Part shown: piece after piece, positions 44,350-53,245 of the stretch | Numbering within the stretch: the stretch's first letter is position 1 | How the letters are laid out: each line of letters opens with the position of its first letter | Assembly: GCF_030272695.1 (NCBI RefSeq) | Contig: NZ_JARFYN010000029.1 | Coordinates: 1-64,000, forward strand | Source: Martinezella calliandrae | GTDB taxonomy: Bacteria > Pseudomonadota > Alphaproteobacteria > Rhizobiales > Rhizobiaceae | Length of the DNA: 64,000 bases | Direction: 5' to 3' | Notes under the pieces: model-generated | What the model was told of the DNA's origin: nothing | Seen by the model: the letters and a program-made list of their open reading frames with translations, nothing else | Database searches by the model: none | Made by a program: the position numbers and the translations under genes

Positions 44350-45488
44350 CGGCGATATTTTCGGATTATGTCGCGACGCTTGAGGGCTTGCGGCGCAAGG
44401 CGCGGCTGCGCAGCCTTGCACCGCAGCGTGGCGTGGACTTCACCTCCAACGATTTTCTCGCTCTTGCGGGCTCATCGCGCCTCAAGGCAGCGATCATGGC
44501 GGCGATGGAAAGCGGCGTTCCGGCAGGCGCCGGCGGCTCGCGCTTGCTGCGCGGCAACCATCCCGAACACGAGGCATTAGAGGCGGAAGCCGCTGGATTT
44601 TTCGGCGTGGATCGGGTGCTCTATTTCGGCAGCGGCTATGCCGCCAATTCAGCACTTTTCTCGACCTTGCCACGGCGCGAAGATCTAGTCGTGCACGACG
44701 CGCTCATCCATGCCAGCGCCCATGAGGGCATCGCAGCCAGCAAGGCGGCGGCCGTCGGCGTCGCCCACAACGACGCGAACGTCTTTGATGAGACGATCCG
44801 AAATTGGCGCAAGAACGGCGGCAGAGGTCGCCCCTGGGTTGCGGTCGAAAGCCTCTATTCCATGGACGGCGATAGAGCGCCCCTTGCCGCCCTTGCCGAT
44901 ATCGCCGACCGTCACGAGGGCTTTCTGCTAATCGACGAAGCCCATGCCACCGGCGTTTTCGGCGCGGGCGGCAAGGGGCTCGCGGCCGGGTTGGAAGGTC
45001 GGGAAAACGTGCTTGCCCTGCATACTTGCGGTAAGGCGCTCGGCGTGTCGGGTGCGCTGCTCGCAGTGCCGGGCATCCTCGCCGACTATCTCGTCAACCG
45101 TGCCCGCGCCTTCATCTATTCCACCGCGCCCTCGCCTCTCATGGCGGCCGGCGTGCGCGAGGCCTTGCGCATTTTGAATGACGAACCTGAACGCCGCGTG
45201 GCGCTGGAACGACTGGTCGCCTTTGTCGGGGACCAATTGAAAAGCCGCTTTGGCATAGAGCCTAGCGGGTCGCAAATTCAGCCGGTTGTCATCGGCGACA
45301 ATGCCGGTGCGGTACGAATTGCCGAAGCTCTTCAGGCTCAGGGTTTCGATATCCGTGCGATCCGTCCACCGACCGTGCCGGAGGGCACCGCACGCCTGCG
45401 GCTGTCGATCACGCTCAACGTCGACACGGGGCAAATTGCACACTTGCTGGATTGCCTCGCCGCCGCCATGGAGGAACACAAAAGATGA
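44346..45488 (+). CDS. bioF: 8-amino-7-oxononanoate synthase
   Basis: A 380-residue PLP enzyme that condenses pimeloyl-ACP with alanine. The PLP lysine is in HTCGKALGVSGA, and the family segments YFGSGYAANSAL and LIDEAHATGVFG are present. It starts at a GTG overlapping the bioB stop by 4 bases and overlaps bioD at the other end (ATGA), so translation is coupled. Confidence 0.95.
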   Translation: MTAIFSDYVATLEGLRRKARLRSLAPQRGVDFTSNDFLALAGSSRLKAAIMAAMESGVPAGAGGSRLLRGNHPEHEALEAEAAGFFGVDRVLYFGSGYAANSALFSTLPRREDLVVHDALIHASAHEGIAASKAAAVGVAHNDANVFDETIRNWRKNGGRGRPWVAVESLYSMDGDRAPLAALADIADRHEGFLLIDEAHATGVFGAGGKGLAAGLEGRENVLALHTCGKALGVSGALLAVPGILADYLVNRARAFIYSTAPSPLMAAGVREALRILNDEPERRVALERLVAFVGDQLKSRFGIEPSGSQIQPVVIGDNAGAVRIAEALQAQGFDIRAIRPPTVPEGTARLRLSITLNVDTGQIAHLLDCLAAAMEEHKR

Positions 45489-46123
45489 CTGCCCGTTTCG
45501 TGGTAACCGGTACGGATACCGGCATCGGCAAAACCGTATTTGCCGCGGCGCTGGCCGGCGCGCTCAATGCCCGATACTGGAAACCCGTGCAATCCGGACT
45601 GGAGGGAGAGACGGACAGTGACACGGTCGCTCGACTAAGCGGGCTGCCGGCTGACCATATCCTACCGGAAGCCTATCGTCTTTTTGCCCCGGTCTCGCCG
45701 CATCTTTCCGCGCGCCTCGACGGCGTGGAAATCGACCCCGCCGGGCTTGAACCACCGGCCTGCGCCGGTCCGCTGATCATCGAGGGCGCCGGCGGCCTTC
45801 TGGTGCCGCTCGCGAAAAACACGGTTTTTGCCGACGTCTTCGCCCGGTGGCGCATTCCCGTTATCCTCTGTGCCCGAACGTCGCTTGGCACCATCAATCA
45901 TACCCTGTTGTCCATCGAGGCGCTGCGCAGCCGCGACATCCCCATCCGCGACGTCGCGTTCATCGGTGCGGAAAATGCCGACACCCAGGCGACCATCGCC
46001 GCAATCGGGCAAGTGAATGTGCTGGGACGGCTGCCGCTACTGGAAAACCTGACAAGCGTAACCTTGCGTCGCGTCTTCCGTGAGAACTTTGACATTGCAT
46101 CCCTTATGGAGGCACGCGCGTGA
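45485..46123 (+). CDS. bioD: Dethiobiotin synthetase
   Basis: A 212-residue ATP-dependent carboxylase that closes the ureido ring of dethiobiotin. The P-loop reads VTGTDTGIGKTVF; YWKPVQSGLE and IEGAGGLLVPL are typical. The ATG at 45485 overlaps the bioF stop by 4 bases. Its TGA overlaps the GTG of bioA. Confidence 0.95.
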   Translation: MTARFVVTGTDTGIGKTVFAAALAGALNARYWKPVQSGLEGETDSDTVARLSGLPADHILPEAYRLFAPVSPHLSARLDGVEIDPAGLEPPACAGPLIIEGAGGLLVPLAKNTVFADVFARWRIPVILCARTSLGTINHTLLSIEALRSRDIPIRDVAFIGAENADTQATIAAIGQVNVLGRLPLLENLTSVTLRRVFRENFDIASLMEARA

Positions 46124-47391
46124 CCCCCTCCCCCGTCTGGCACCCCTTCACGCAGCATGCACTTGAACCGCCGATGAAGCGCATCGTTACCACCGAAGGT
46201 GCATATCTCTTCGACGAGGACGGCAATCGCATCCTTGATGCAATCTCGTCCTGGTGGGTGATCACTCATGGTCATCGCCATCCCAGCATCATGGCGGCAA
46301 TCCGCGAAGCGACGGAGGCCTACGACCAGATCATCTTCGCCGAATTTACCCATGAACCGGCAGAAGCCCTCGCCGAACGTCTGCTCGCCTTCGTGCCGTC
46401 AGGACTGAAACATGTGTTCTATTCGGATAGCGGATCGACAGCCGTCGAGGTGGCGATCAAGATGGCGCTCGGCACTTTCCACAATCGCGGCGTCGCACGC
46501 GACCGCATCGTGGTGATGGAACACGGCTATCATGGCGACACGATCGGCACCATGTCGGCGGGAGAGCGCGGCGTGTTCAACGCGCCCTTCGAACCGCTGC
46601 TATTCGGCGTTGACCGTCTTTCCTTCCCCGAACCCGGTCGGGAGCAGCAAACGCTCGATGCTTTCGAAGCCATTTGCCGCAAAGGAAAGGTCGCCGCCAT
46701 CCTGATTGAACCGCTGGTGCTCGGCGCAGGTGGCATGAAATTCTATTGCAGCGGCGTCCTCTCCGCTTTGAAGGAAATTGCAGGCCGATACGGCTGCCTG
46801 TTCATCGCCGATGAGGTGATGACCGGCTGGGGTCGCACCGGCAAGCGCTTCGCTTGCGAACAGGCGGGCGTAGTGCCCGATATTCTCTGCACCTCGAAGG
46901 GACTGACCGGGGGTGCCCTGCCGCTGGCGGCAACCCTTTGCACAAGCGAGATTTTTGAAGCCCATCTGTCTTCCGACCGACGCAAGACCTTTTTCCATTC
47001 GAGCTCCTATACCGCCAATGCAATCGCCTGTGCGGCGGCTGTTGCCAATCTGCAGATCTGGCACGAAGAGCCGGTCGACGCGCGGGTTGCCGAGCTTGCG
47101 GCACTACACTCCCAGCATCTGCGCCGCTTCGAGAAAGACAGCAGATTTGTAAACGTCAGGCAGTGCGGGACGATCGCCGCTCTCGATCTTGCCGTGCCCT
47201 CGGGCGGCTACCTCGCCGAAGTAGGGCCGCGTATGCGGAGGCTGTTTCGCGAACGCGGGCTGCTTGTGCGCCCGCTCGGAAATGTCATCTACCTGATGCC
47301 ACCTTATTGCACGAGCGCCGGGGATATCGCGGCCGCCTATGACGCCATCGACGAAGTTGCCTCGCTCGTTCTGGGGGAGACCGCATCTTGA
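46120..47391 (+). CDS. bioA: Adenosylmethionine-8-amino-7-oxononanoate aminotransferase
   Basis: A 423-residue class-III PLP aminotransferase that converts KAPA to DAPA, using SAM as amino donor. Seen are WHPFTQH near the N-terminus, SSWWVITHGH, YHGDTIGTMS, FIADEVMTGWGRTG (PLP-binding Asp) and the lysine in CTSKGLTGG. It starts with GTG overlapping bioD by 4 bases. Confidence 0.95.
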   Translation: MTPSPVWHPFTQHALEPPMKRIVTTEGAYLFDEDGNRILDAISSWWVITHGHRHPSIMAAIREATEAYDQIIFAEFTHEPAEALAERLLAFVPSGLKHVFYSDSGSTAVEVAIKMALGTFHNRGVARDRIVVMEHGYHGDTIGTMSAGERGVFNAPFEPLLFGVDRLSFPEPGREQQTLDAFEAICRKGKVAAILIEPLVLGAGGMKFYCSGVLSALKEIAGRYGCLFIADEVMTGWGRTGKRFACEQAGVVPDILCTSKGLTGGALPLAATLCTSEIFEAHLSSDRRKTFFHSSSYTANAIACAAAVANLQIWHEEPVDARVAELAALHSQHLRRFEKDSRFVNVRQCGTIAALDLAVPSGGYLAEVGPRMRRLFRERGLLVRPLGNVIYLMPPYCTSAGDIAAAYDAIDEVASLVLGETAS

Positions 47392-48374
47392 TGCCCCTTT
47401 CCTCCCGTCTTGCCGGATTCGGTCATGCCGTTCCATCCCGCATCGTCCACAATACGGAAATTGAAAGCCGGCTCGACCTCGAGGCAGGCTGGATCGAAAG
47501 GCGCACAGGCATCCGATCCCGCCACTGGGCAAGCGAAGGGGATACATTGAGCGGCCTTGCGGCCGAGGCCGGAAAAATGGCCCTTGAAGATGCCGGGATT
47601 GCGCCGGGCGAGATCGCGATGACCCTGCTTGCCACCTCGACACCGGATCATCTCTTGCCACCCTCAGCACCCCTTCTGGCGCACAAGCTGTGTTTAAACA
47701 ATTCCGGAGCCATCGATCTTGCCGGCGCTTGCTCCGGCTTCCTCTATGCGCTGACCCTGGCTGACGGTTTCGTACGCGCGCATGGCCGATCCGTGCTGGT
47801 CGTGGCCGCCAATATTCTCAGCCGCCGCATCAACCCTTCCGAACGTGCCAGCGCCGTTCTGTTTGCCGACGGCGCCGGCGCGGTCGTGCTTACCCCTTGC
47901 CGAAACGAGCAAAGTGGCCTCAGAGCAGCGGTTTTGGCCGCGGATGGAAGCGGCTACGATCTGATTACCATCCCCTCCGGTGGCAGTAGCCAACCTTTTT
48001 CCCCCGACACGCCGGCGGATCAGGTGCTGATGACGATGCCCGACGGGCGCGAGGTCTTCTCTCGTGCTGTCGACCTAATGACACGCACCGCACGTCAGGC
48101 GATGGACGAGGCAATTCTAACAAACTGCGCCATTGACCGCTTCGTTCCGCATCAAGCCAACATCCGCCTTTGCGACGCGGTTCGTCACAATCTCGGACTG
48201 GAGGAAAGAAAGGTCGTCAGCACGATTGCGGAATTCGGCAATTCTTCGGCTGCCACCATTCCGCTGTCCCTTTCCGTTGAGAATAGACGCAGGCCCTTCA
48301 AATCCGCGGAGCATCTTCTCATGGCTGCTGCCGGCGCGGGCCTTTCGGGCGGGGCTGTGATATTCGCCGTCTGA
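47391..48374 (+). CDS. bioZ: BioZ, KAS III-like enzyme of pimeloyl synthesis
   Basis: A 327-residue beta-ketoacyl-ACP synthase III homologue. The catalytic triad is visible: Cys in LAGACSGFLYAL, His in VPHQANIRL, Asn in EFGNSSAATIP. In rhizobia and Agrobacterium BioZ makes the pimeloyl precursor from glutaryl-CoA and malonyl-ACP and replaces the BioC/BioH route. The ATG at 47391 shares its A with the bioA stop; a TTG one codon earlier is possible. Its place at the end of bioBFDA is typical for this group. Confidence 0.92.
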   Translation: MPLSSRLAGFGHAVPSRIVHNTEIESRLDLEAGWIERRTGIRSRHWASEGDTLSGLAAEAGKMALEDAGIAPGEIAMTLLATSTPDHLLPPSAPLLAHKLCLNNSGAIDLAGACSGFLYALTLADGFVRAHGRSVLVVAANILSRRINPSERASAVLFADGAGAVVLTPCRNEQSGLRAAVLAADGSGYDLITIPSGGSSQPFSPDTPADQVLMTMPDGREVFSRAVDLMTRTARQAMDEAILTNCAIDRFVPHQANIRLCDAVRHNLGLEERKVVSTIAEFGNSSAATIPLSLSVENRRRPFKSAEHLLMAAAGAGLSGGAVIFAV

Positions 48375-48466
48375 GCATGATGCCAAGAAGAGGATGGATC
48401 GCGAGCGAATGGCTGGGTAAGATTGGCTGCGACTCGATGCGCCCTTCTGGAACCGATGACAATCAA

Positions 48467-48690
48467 ATGAATATTGCAAAAGATGATCCCATCGCCGTGC
48501 GGGTCAGCCGGACACTCGCGATCGGATTATATCGGGTGTAATCGAAGCCGGCGCCAAACTTGCGCAGGATCATATTGCCGAGAAATTCGGCGCCAGTCAC
48601 GTGCCCGCGCGCGAGGCCGTCCGCCTCCTCGAATCCCAAGGACTGTGATGGTTAGCCAGCCGTGCAGGGGCGTGTGCGTGGTCGGCTGAA
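48467..48690 (+). pseudogene. GntR-family (BioR-like) regulator remnant
   Basis: From the ATG at 48467 the sequence reads MNIAKDDPIAVRVSRTLA. It then continues in a shifted frame DRIISGVIEAGAKLAQDHIA, then EKFGASHVPAREAVRLLESQ and GL, ending at TGA. A further shift gives VMVSQPCRGVCV. This is the winged helix-turn-helix of a GntR regulator, with at least two single-base losses and no effector domain. It sits 92 bp after bioZ, and bioR is often linked to bio operons in this group. It is therefore probably a dead bioR, although the GntR family call is firmer than the BioR call. Confidence 0.75.
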
Positions 48691-48844
48691 GGCTTGAGAC
48701 CGTCTCGGACAATGGACCGCACCGCTTCAGGTTCAATTCGTAAGATTGAGAAAGCCTTGCTACCCGTCTTTGGGCGTTAACATTTGATCAACCAAATGGC
48801 GTGAAAAGTTTCCGTCGCATACATATAGAAATTTGAGGTTGCAA

Positions 48845-49564
48845 ATGGGCTGCGTCGCCATTCATTCCTTTGATTTATATCGAAGCCTCTCCGCCGTTCC
48901 GACGCATCGTATTCTGCGAAACAACGGGGTCGTGGACAAACTGCGCCAATCGGTCGGGTTAAAGCACATCGCCGTCGCAGGTCTCGATATCGATGGCTAT
49001 CATTTTGGGGGCGGCCGCTCGAGCGAAACCTCTTTTCCTCCAGCCTATGTGGAGACCTACTTCGCCGAAGAGCTTCATCTTTCGGATCCGCTCGTAATTC
49101 TGTCACGACGCCGGAACGCGCCGACGACCGAGGAAGAAGCGCTTGACACGATTGTTGCGCCGGCGCGGCTTGAGTACTTGAATCGTTCCTTTGATATCCG
49201 AAACCGCTTCCTGGTTCCCGTGGCGAGGAATGACCGTGTCTACGGAGGTGTTTGCTTCACAAGCGACCGTCCATTTGCCGAGAGCGAACGGCAATTGCTG
49301 GCATTTCTCGCCGAACCTCTCCACAAATCTGTCACGAGGCCAGTGATGGACCGCTTCGCCGCGAGCGCGTGCTGTCTTTCAGAAGGCGAGCTGCTCTGCC
49401 TTGCAATGGCGAGCAAAGGGCTGACAAGCGACGAAATCGCCGCCACTTCCGAGTATCAAGCCGAAACGGTTAACACCTATCTCAAGCGCGCCGCGCGCAA
49501 GCTCGGCGCCACCAATCGCACGCATGCGATCGCTGAAGCGATCAGGCGGCAGATTATCAGCTAG
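48845..49564 (+). CDS. LuxR-family regulator with autoinducer-binding-like domain
   Basis: A 239-residue protein. The N-terminal region (residues about 20-165) resembles autoinducer-binding domains (AEELHLSDPLVILSRRR; NRFLVPVARNDRVYGGVCFT). The C-terminal LuxR helix-turn-helix reads LTSDEIAATSEYQAETVNTY, then LKRAARKLGATNRTHA. The ATG at 48845 has GAGG 8 bp upstream. No LuxI-type synthase is visible, so it would be an orphan (solo) regulator, possibly sensing another ligand. Confidence 0.87.
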   Translation: MGCVAIHSFDLYRSLSAVPTHRILRNNGVVDKLRQSVGLKHIAVAGLDIDGYHFGGGRSSETSFPPAYVETYFAEELHLSDPLVILSRRRNAPTTEEEALDTIVAPARLEYLNRSFDIRNRFLVPVARNDRVYGGVCFTSDRPFAESERQLLAFLAEPLHKSVTRPVMDRFAASACCLSEGELLCLAMASKGLTSDEIAATSEYQAETVNTYLKRAARKLGATNRTHAIAEAIRRQIIS

Positions 49565-49934
49565 ATGCACGCAGATACGCACATGCATGCGGCCCGAGAT
49601 CAACGTGTAATAGAATATCGAGAAATTCCAAGCGGCGACCCAAGAAAAATCAAGTAGTTCTTGTTTCCTTCACGGAATTGAAACCATTGCGTCCCAATTT
49701 TGGGACAGCGAGGCGACGCGCAATTTCGTCCCAGCTGCCATGATGGCGGCGGCCTTCGCGACGCGGGTATCTCCGCATTGATAGCCAAGCATTACTGCTA
49801 CAGATGTCGTCCTACAAACCGTGCCGATGAACCGGCTATTCGCTGCTGATTGCTGCGGTGGCCGCATGCCGACGCGCGTGTTGCAATAGCGAGAGCGACT
49901 ACAGCTCTTGAATGTAATCCTACGGGAGGAAACG
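49565..49934. other. Region without a recognisable gene
   Basis: No supported gene. It holds the promoter region of the chemotaxis receptor gene, whose GGGAGGA ribosome site is at 49924-49930. Confidence 0.5.
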
Positions 49935-51716
49935 ATGAGGGGAATAGCATTAAGCTTTGGGTCGGACGCAAAAGCTGTACTGGCCGCGATGAGTAAGTCG
50001 CAAGCCATTATTGAGTTCGACATGTCAGGCAAAGTTTTGACGGCCAATACCAATTTCTGCCGTGCCCTTGGCTACGACGCTTCGGAAATCATCGGCCAAC
50101 ATCACCGTTTGTTCGTTGATCCGGCGGAGGCCTCGTCCGCCGACTATCGTGAGTTCTGGGCCAGTCTCAATCGCGGTGAGTTTGACCAGCGCCAGTACAG
50201 GCGCATCGGAAAGGGTGGCAAGGAGGTCTGGATCGAGGCCTCCTACAATCCAGTCCTTCGAGGCGGAAAACCCTACAAGGTCGTCAAGTTCGCGACCGAC
50301 ATTACGGCGCAAAAGCTGAAAAGTGCCGAGGACGCCGGCAAGCTCGACGCGCTGTCTCGTGCCCAGGCTGTGATTGAATTTACACCGAGCGGCGAGGTCC
50401 TGAACGCCAATCGAAATTTCCTCTCAGTGCTAGGCTATCAGCTTTCGGAAATCCTCGGCCGCCATCATTCGATGTTCTGCGACAGTGCCTATACCAAGAG
50501 TGAAGACTATCGCCGTTTCTGGCAACGGCTCTCGGGTGGCGAATTCATAGCAGAAGAATTCCTGCGCATCGGCAAGGGTGGGAAGAGGGTCTATATCCAA
50601 GCCTCTTACAATCCCATATTCGACATGAACGGCAAGGTCTTCAAGATCGTCAAATTCGCAACCGACGTTACCGCTCGGGTGAATAACGTCGATCAGCTCG
50701 CGGCCGCGTTGATGCAGCTTTCGAATGGCGACCTGACGCAGAACTTGAGCACCCCATTCATTCCTACGCTGGAACGCCTCCGCACCGATTTCAACGCCGC
50801 AATAGAGAAGTTGCGCACGGCCATGCAGGCGGTGGCTGAGAATGCCGGCGCAATCGCCGCTGGTTCGCAGCAGATCCGGTCGGCCTCCGACGATTTATCT
50901 CGGCGAACTGAGCAGCAGGCCGCCTCAGTGGAAGAGACAGCCGCGGCCCTTGAAGAGATCACGACCACCGTGGCCGATTCGAGCCGCCGCGCCGAAGAGG
51001 CAGGCGAGCTTGTCCGCAAGACACGCGAGAACGCCGAGCATTCCGGCGCGGTCGTTCGTAGCGCCATCGAGGCCATGGGCAAGATCGAAAGCTCCTCCTC
51101 GGAAATCTCCAATATCATTGGCGTCATCGACGAGATTGCCTTCCAGACCAATCTCTTGGCCCTCAATGCCGGTGTCGAGGCAGCGCGGGCTGGCGATGCC
51201 GGAAAGGGCTTCGCTGTCGTAGCCCAGGAGGTGCGTGAACTTGCCCAGCGCTCCGCCAAAGCCGCCAAGGAAATCAAGGGCCTGATCACCGATTCAAACG
51301 CGCACGTGAAAAATGGTGTAGCTCTGGTTGGTGAAACGGGCACCGCGCTTACAACCATCGTGTCGCAGGTCCAACAGGTCAACAACAACGTCGAAGCTAT
51401 CGTCGAAGCCTCCAAGGAGCAGGCAACGGGGATCAAGGAGATCAATCAGGCGGTCAACACAATGGATCAGGGCACACAGCAGAACGCGGCCATGGTCGAA
51501 GAATCGACCGCAGCTGCTCACAGCCTTGCAAAAGAAACTGATGCGCTGTTCCAGTTGTTGGGTCAGTTTAATGTCGGAAGCGGCGTGGCGCGACCCGAAA
51601 CTCGGCCGGCTGTCGCCACCGCCGCCTCAAAGCCGGTCATATCGCCGGCGCGGAGCGCTGTGTCGAAGGTGGCTGCAGCCTTCCACGGCAATGCGGCCGT
51701 TGCTAGTAACAGCTGA
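49935..51716 (+). CDS. Soluble methyl-accepting chemotaxis protein with two PAS domains
   Basis: A 593-residue receptor without membrane segments. Two PAS domains (about residues 20-115 and 142-237) share near-identical features (FCRALGYDASEIIGQHH versus FLSVLGYQLSEILGRHH; RIGKGGK in both). A short HAMP-like linker with LSNGDLTQNL follows, then a signalling domain whose hairpin tip reads IDEIAFQTNLLALNAGVEAA. It probably senses redox state or an intracellular ligand and controls CheA. It ends without the C-terminal CheR-binding pentapeptide. The start at 49935 follows GGGAGGAAAC. Confidence 0.93.
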   Translation: MRGIALSFGSDAKAVLAAMSKSQAIIEFDMSGKVLTANTNFCRALGYDASEIIGQHHRLFVDPAEASSADYREFWASLNRGEFDQRQYRRIGKGGKEVWIEASYNPVLRGGKPYKVVKFATDITAQKLKSAEDAGKLDALSRAQAVIEFTPSGEVLNANRNFLSVLGYQLSEILGRHHSMFCDSAYTKSEDYRRFWQRLSGGEFIAEEFLRIGKGGKRVYIQASYNPIFDMNGKVFKIVKFATDVTARVNNVDQLAAALMQLSNGDLTQNLSTPFIPTLERLRTDFNAAIEKLRTAMQAVAENAGAIAAGSQQIRSASDDLSRRTEQQAASVEETAAALEEITTTVADSSRRAEEAGELVRKTRENAEHSGAVVRSAIEAMGKIESSSSEISNIIGVIDEIAFQTNLLALNAGVEAARAGDAGKGFAVVAQEVRELAQRSAKAAKEIKGLITDSNAHVKNGVALVGETGTALTTIVSQVQQVNNNVEAIVEASKEQATGIKEINQAVNTMDQGTQQNAAMVEESTAAAHSLAKETDALFQLLGQFNVGSGVARPETRPAVATAASKPVISPARSAVSKVAAAFHGNAAVASNS

Positions 51717-51791
51717 GAGTCATTTTCATAACCGAACCAAAGTCCCGACCGCACTCGAAACGATAGCCACTCTACTGTTCGGGCTGCATGA

Positions 51792-51825
51792 TAGTGTCAG
51801 AAATATATGCGAGTTTCTGACACTA
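51792..51825. repeat. Perfect 12-bp inverted repeat
   Basis: TAGTGTCAGAAA (51792-51803) and TTTCTGACACTA (51814-51825) are exact complements around a 10-bp spacer. There is no T-run, so it is not a standard terminator. It lies between the chemotaxis receptor gene and a block of gene fossils, so it could be a recombination site or element end. Confidence 0.7.
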
Positions 51826-51838
51826 CGCACCGGTCAGA

Positions 51839-52167
51839 TCATTCTTCCGAGCTGTTCACGGCTTCGTCCGTCGCGAAGGCTTCCATGCCGGCGACCTCAG
51901 CGGCAATCGCCGCAAGTTGCAACTGGGTGTCCATCTTTTCCAGCCGTTGCCGGGCCAATCCAATAAAGGCTCGAAAGGCGGATGCTTCCTCGGAGAATTA
52001 GTCAGCGGGAAGCGTCGTCAGAAACGTCCGTAGCCGATCTCGCTCCTCCGCCTGCGCGAGCTTGCGATCGAGATATTCCACCCGCTGCTGTTCGAGCTTG
52101 CCATTTTGGATACGGCGCGTTCCCAGATCATGTCGTAAAGCTGCTGCCGGGTGAGAACGTGCCGCAT
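51839..52167 (-). pseudogene. Remnant of an uncharacterised accessory-replicon protein
   Basis: The minus strand reads MRHVLTRQQLYDMIWERAVS from an ATG at 52167. It continues in another frame GKLEQQRVEYLDRKLAQAEE, then RDRLRTFLTTLPAD, an in-frame stop, then FRAFIGLARQRLEKMDTQLQ and so on to TGA at 51839. The N-terminal RQQLYDxxW motif is familiar from hypothetical proteins of mobile elements. One frameshift and one stop break it. Confidence 0.6.
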
Positions 52168-52208
52168 CGACAAATCTCCGCGGGAATTCTTAAGTCGAAC
52201 ACGCTATA

Positions 52209-52226
52209 TGACCATCTATATGGTCA
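52209..52226. promoter_or_regulatory. Operator palindrome upstream of the Phd-type antitoxin gene
   Basis: TGACCAT, a 4-base spacer and ATGGTCA form a perfect 7-bp inverted repeat ending immediately before the ribosome site (AGGAG, 52226-52230) of the antitoxin gene. This is the expected place for antitoxin autorepression. Confidence 0.7.
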
Positions 52227-52236
52227 GGAGCGTGAC

Positions 52237-52479
52237 ATGGATGCGATCAAACTGGCGGACGCCAAAGCCCACCAGAGCGAACTGGTCGACCGGGTCGAAG
52301 CGGGCGATTCGATCGACATCACCCGCCGCGGCAAGCCGGTCGCACGGCTCACCGCCGTGGCCAGGCCCCGCAAGCCAATCGATGCCGCGCTGCTCCAATC
52401 GCTGACGGCAGCGATGCCACCGCAGTCCCAGAGTGCCGCCGATCTCGTGCGCTCGATGCGGGATGGCGATCGCTACTGA
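52237..52479 (+). CDS. Phd/YefM-type antitoxin
   Basis: An 80-residue antitoxin: IKLADAKAHQSELVDRVEAG, then ITRRGKPVARLTAV, a typical Phd DNA-binding domain. The C-terminal tail (SAADLVRSMRDGDRY) should bind the toxin. The ATG at 52237 is preceded by AGGAG with 6-bp spacing. Its TGA shares one base with the toxin ATG. Confidence 0.9.
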   Translation: MDAIKLADAKAHQSELVDRVEAGDSIDITRRGKPVARLTAVARPRKPIDAALLQSLTAAMPPQSQSAADLVRSMRDGDRY

Positions 52480-52904
52480 TGCTCTATCTCGACACGTCGC
52501 TGATCGTCGCGGCGCTCTCCAACGAAGCGATGACGCCGCGCGTTCAGGCATGGCTGGCAGAGCAGGACCCAGCGCAGCTCCTGATCAGCGACTGGACCGT
52601 CACCGAGGTGTCGTCGGCCATGGCGATCAAGCTGCGGACCGGACAGATCACCCTCGAGCAGCGCGCGGCAGCGCTCGCTATGTTTAACAAGCTTGTTGCC
52701 GAGAGCTTCAGCGTGCTGCTCGTAATGGGTGGGCAGTTTCGGGTGGCGGCGAGGTTTGCCGATCAGCACACCTTGGGGCTTCGCGCCGGTGACGCCCTGC
52801 ATCTTGCAGTCGCGTCGGAGCATGGCGCCACAGTGCATACATTGGTCCAACGGCTTGCCGATGCCGGACCGGCGCTCGGTGTGCCGGCACAATTGTTTGC
52901 ATGA
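52479..52904 (+). CDS. PIN-domain toxin (VapC type)
   Basis: A 141-residue PIN-domain toxin. Acidic residues are at YLDTSLIVAA, WTVTEVSSAM and LRAGDALHLAVA. The usual last Asp region is less clear (VHTLVQRLADAG). It is coupled to the upstream antitoxin by a one-base overlap. The fold is complete, so the toxin should be functional. Confidence 0.88.
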   Translation: MLYLDTSLIVAALSNEAMTPRVQAWLAEQDPAQLLISDWTVTEVSSAMAIKLRTGQITLEQRAAALAMFNKLVAESFSVLLVMGGQFRVAARFADQHTLGLRAGDALHLAVASEHGATVHTLVQRLADAGPALGVPAQLFA

Positions 52905-52992
52905 TCCGGGCTTCTTCCGTTTTGGCCGGCCCGCTCGGGAACCCCCATGGCCGGTGACTGATCCGATGAGCAGAGCGACGCGATCGTAGCGG

Positions 52993-53245
52993 GATTATTT
53001 CGCGATGCTCGCGGACGACATCGCCGGGCAGTCTTACAGCAAGGCTGAGCATAACCGTCTCCTACAGGCGGTGATCGATCGGCCGCGTGGCTCGATCGAA
53101 TACAAGCATCAGAACATCAGCGCCGTGCTCAAGGGGCTCGGTGAGGACTGGATTCCAGGCTACAAGCCGGCCTTCAATTTCCAGGCTTCGCTCGTCGACG
53201 CGGTGGTGCGCTGGCTCGATCATCATCCGGATTGGCTCGGAGGAA
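52993..53245 (+). pseudogene. Fragment of a DUF3883-type (or similar) accessory protein
   Basis: DYFAMLADDIAGQSYSKAEH, then IEYKHQNISAVLKGLGEDWI and PGYKPAFNFQASLVDA resemble the N-terminal region of large accessory proteins that I associate with DUF3883. A stop precedes it and the frame breaks after HHPDWL, where an unrelated gene fragment begins. Confidence 0.5.

Noticed and set aside
49908..49934. Upstream extension of the chemoreceptor
   Set aside because: The GGGAGGA ribosome site points to the ATG at 49935; the earlier start lies upstream of that site.
50693..51445. 250-codon minus-strand frame
   Set aside because: It is antisense to the chemoreceptor signalling domain and rich in Ser/Ala as expected for a shadow.
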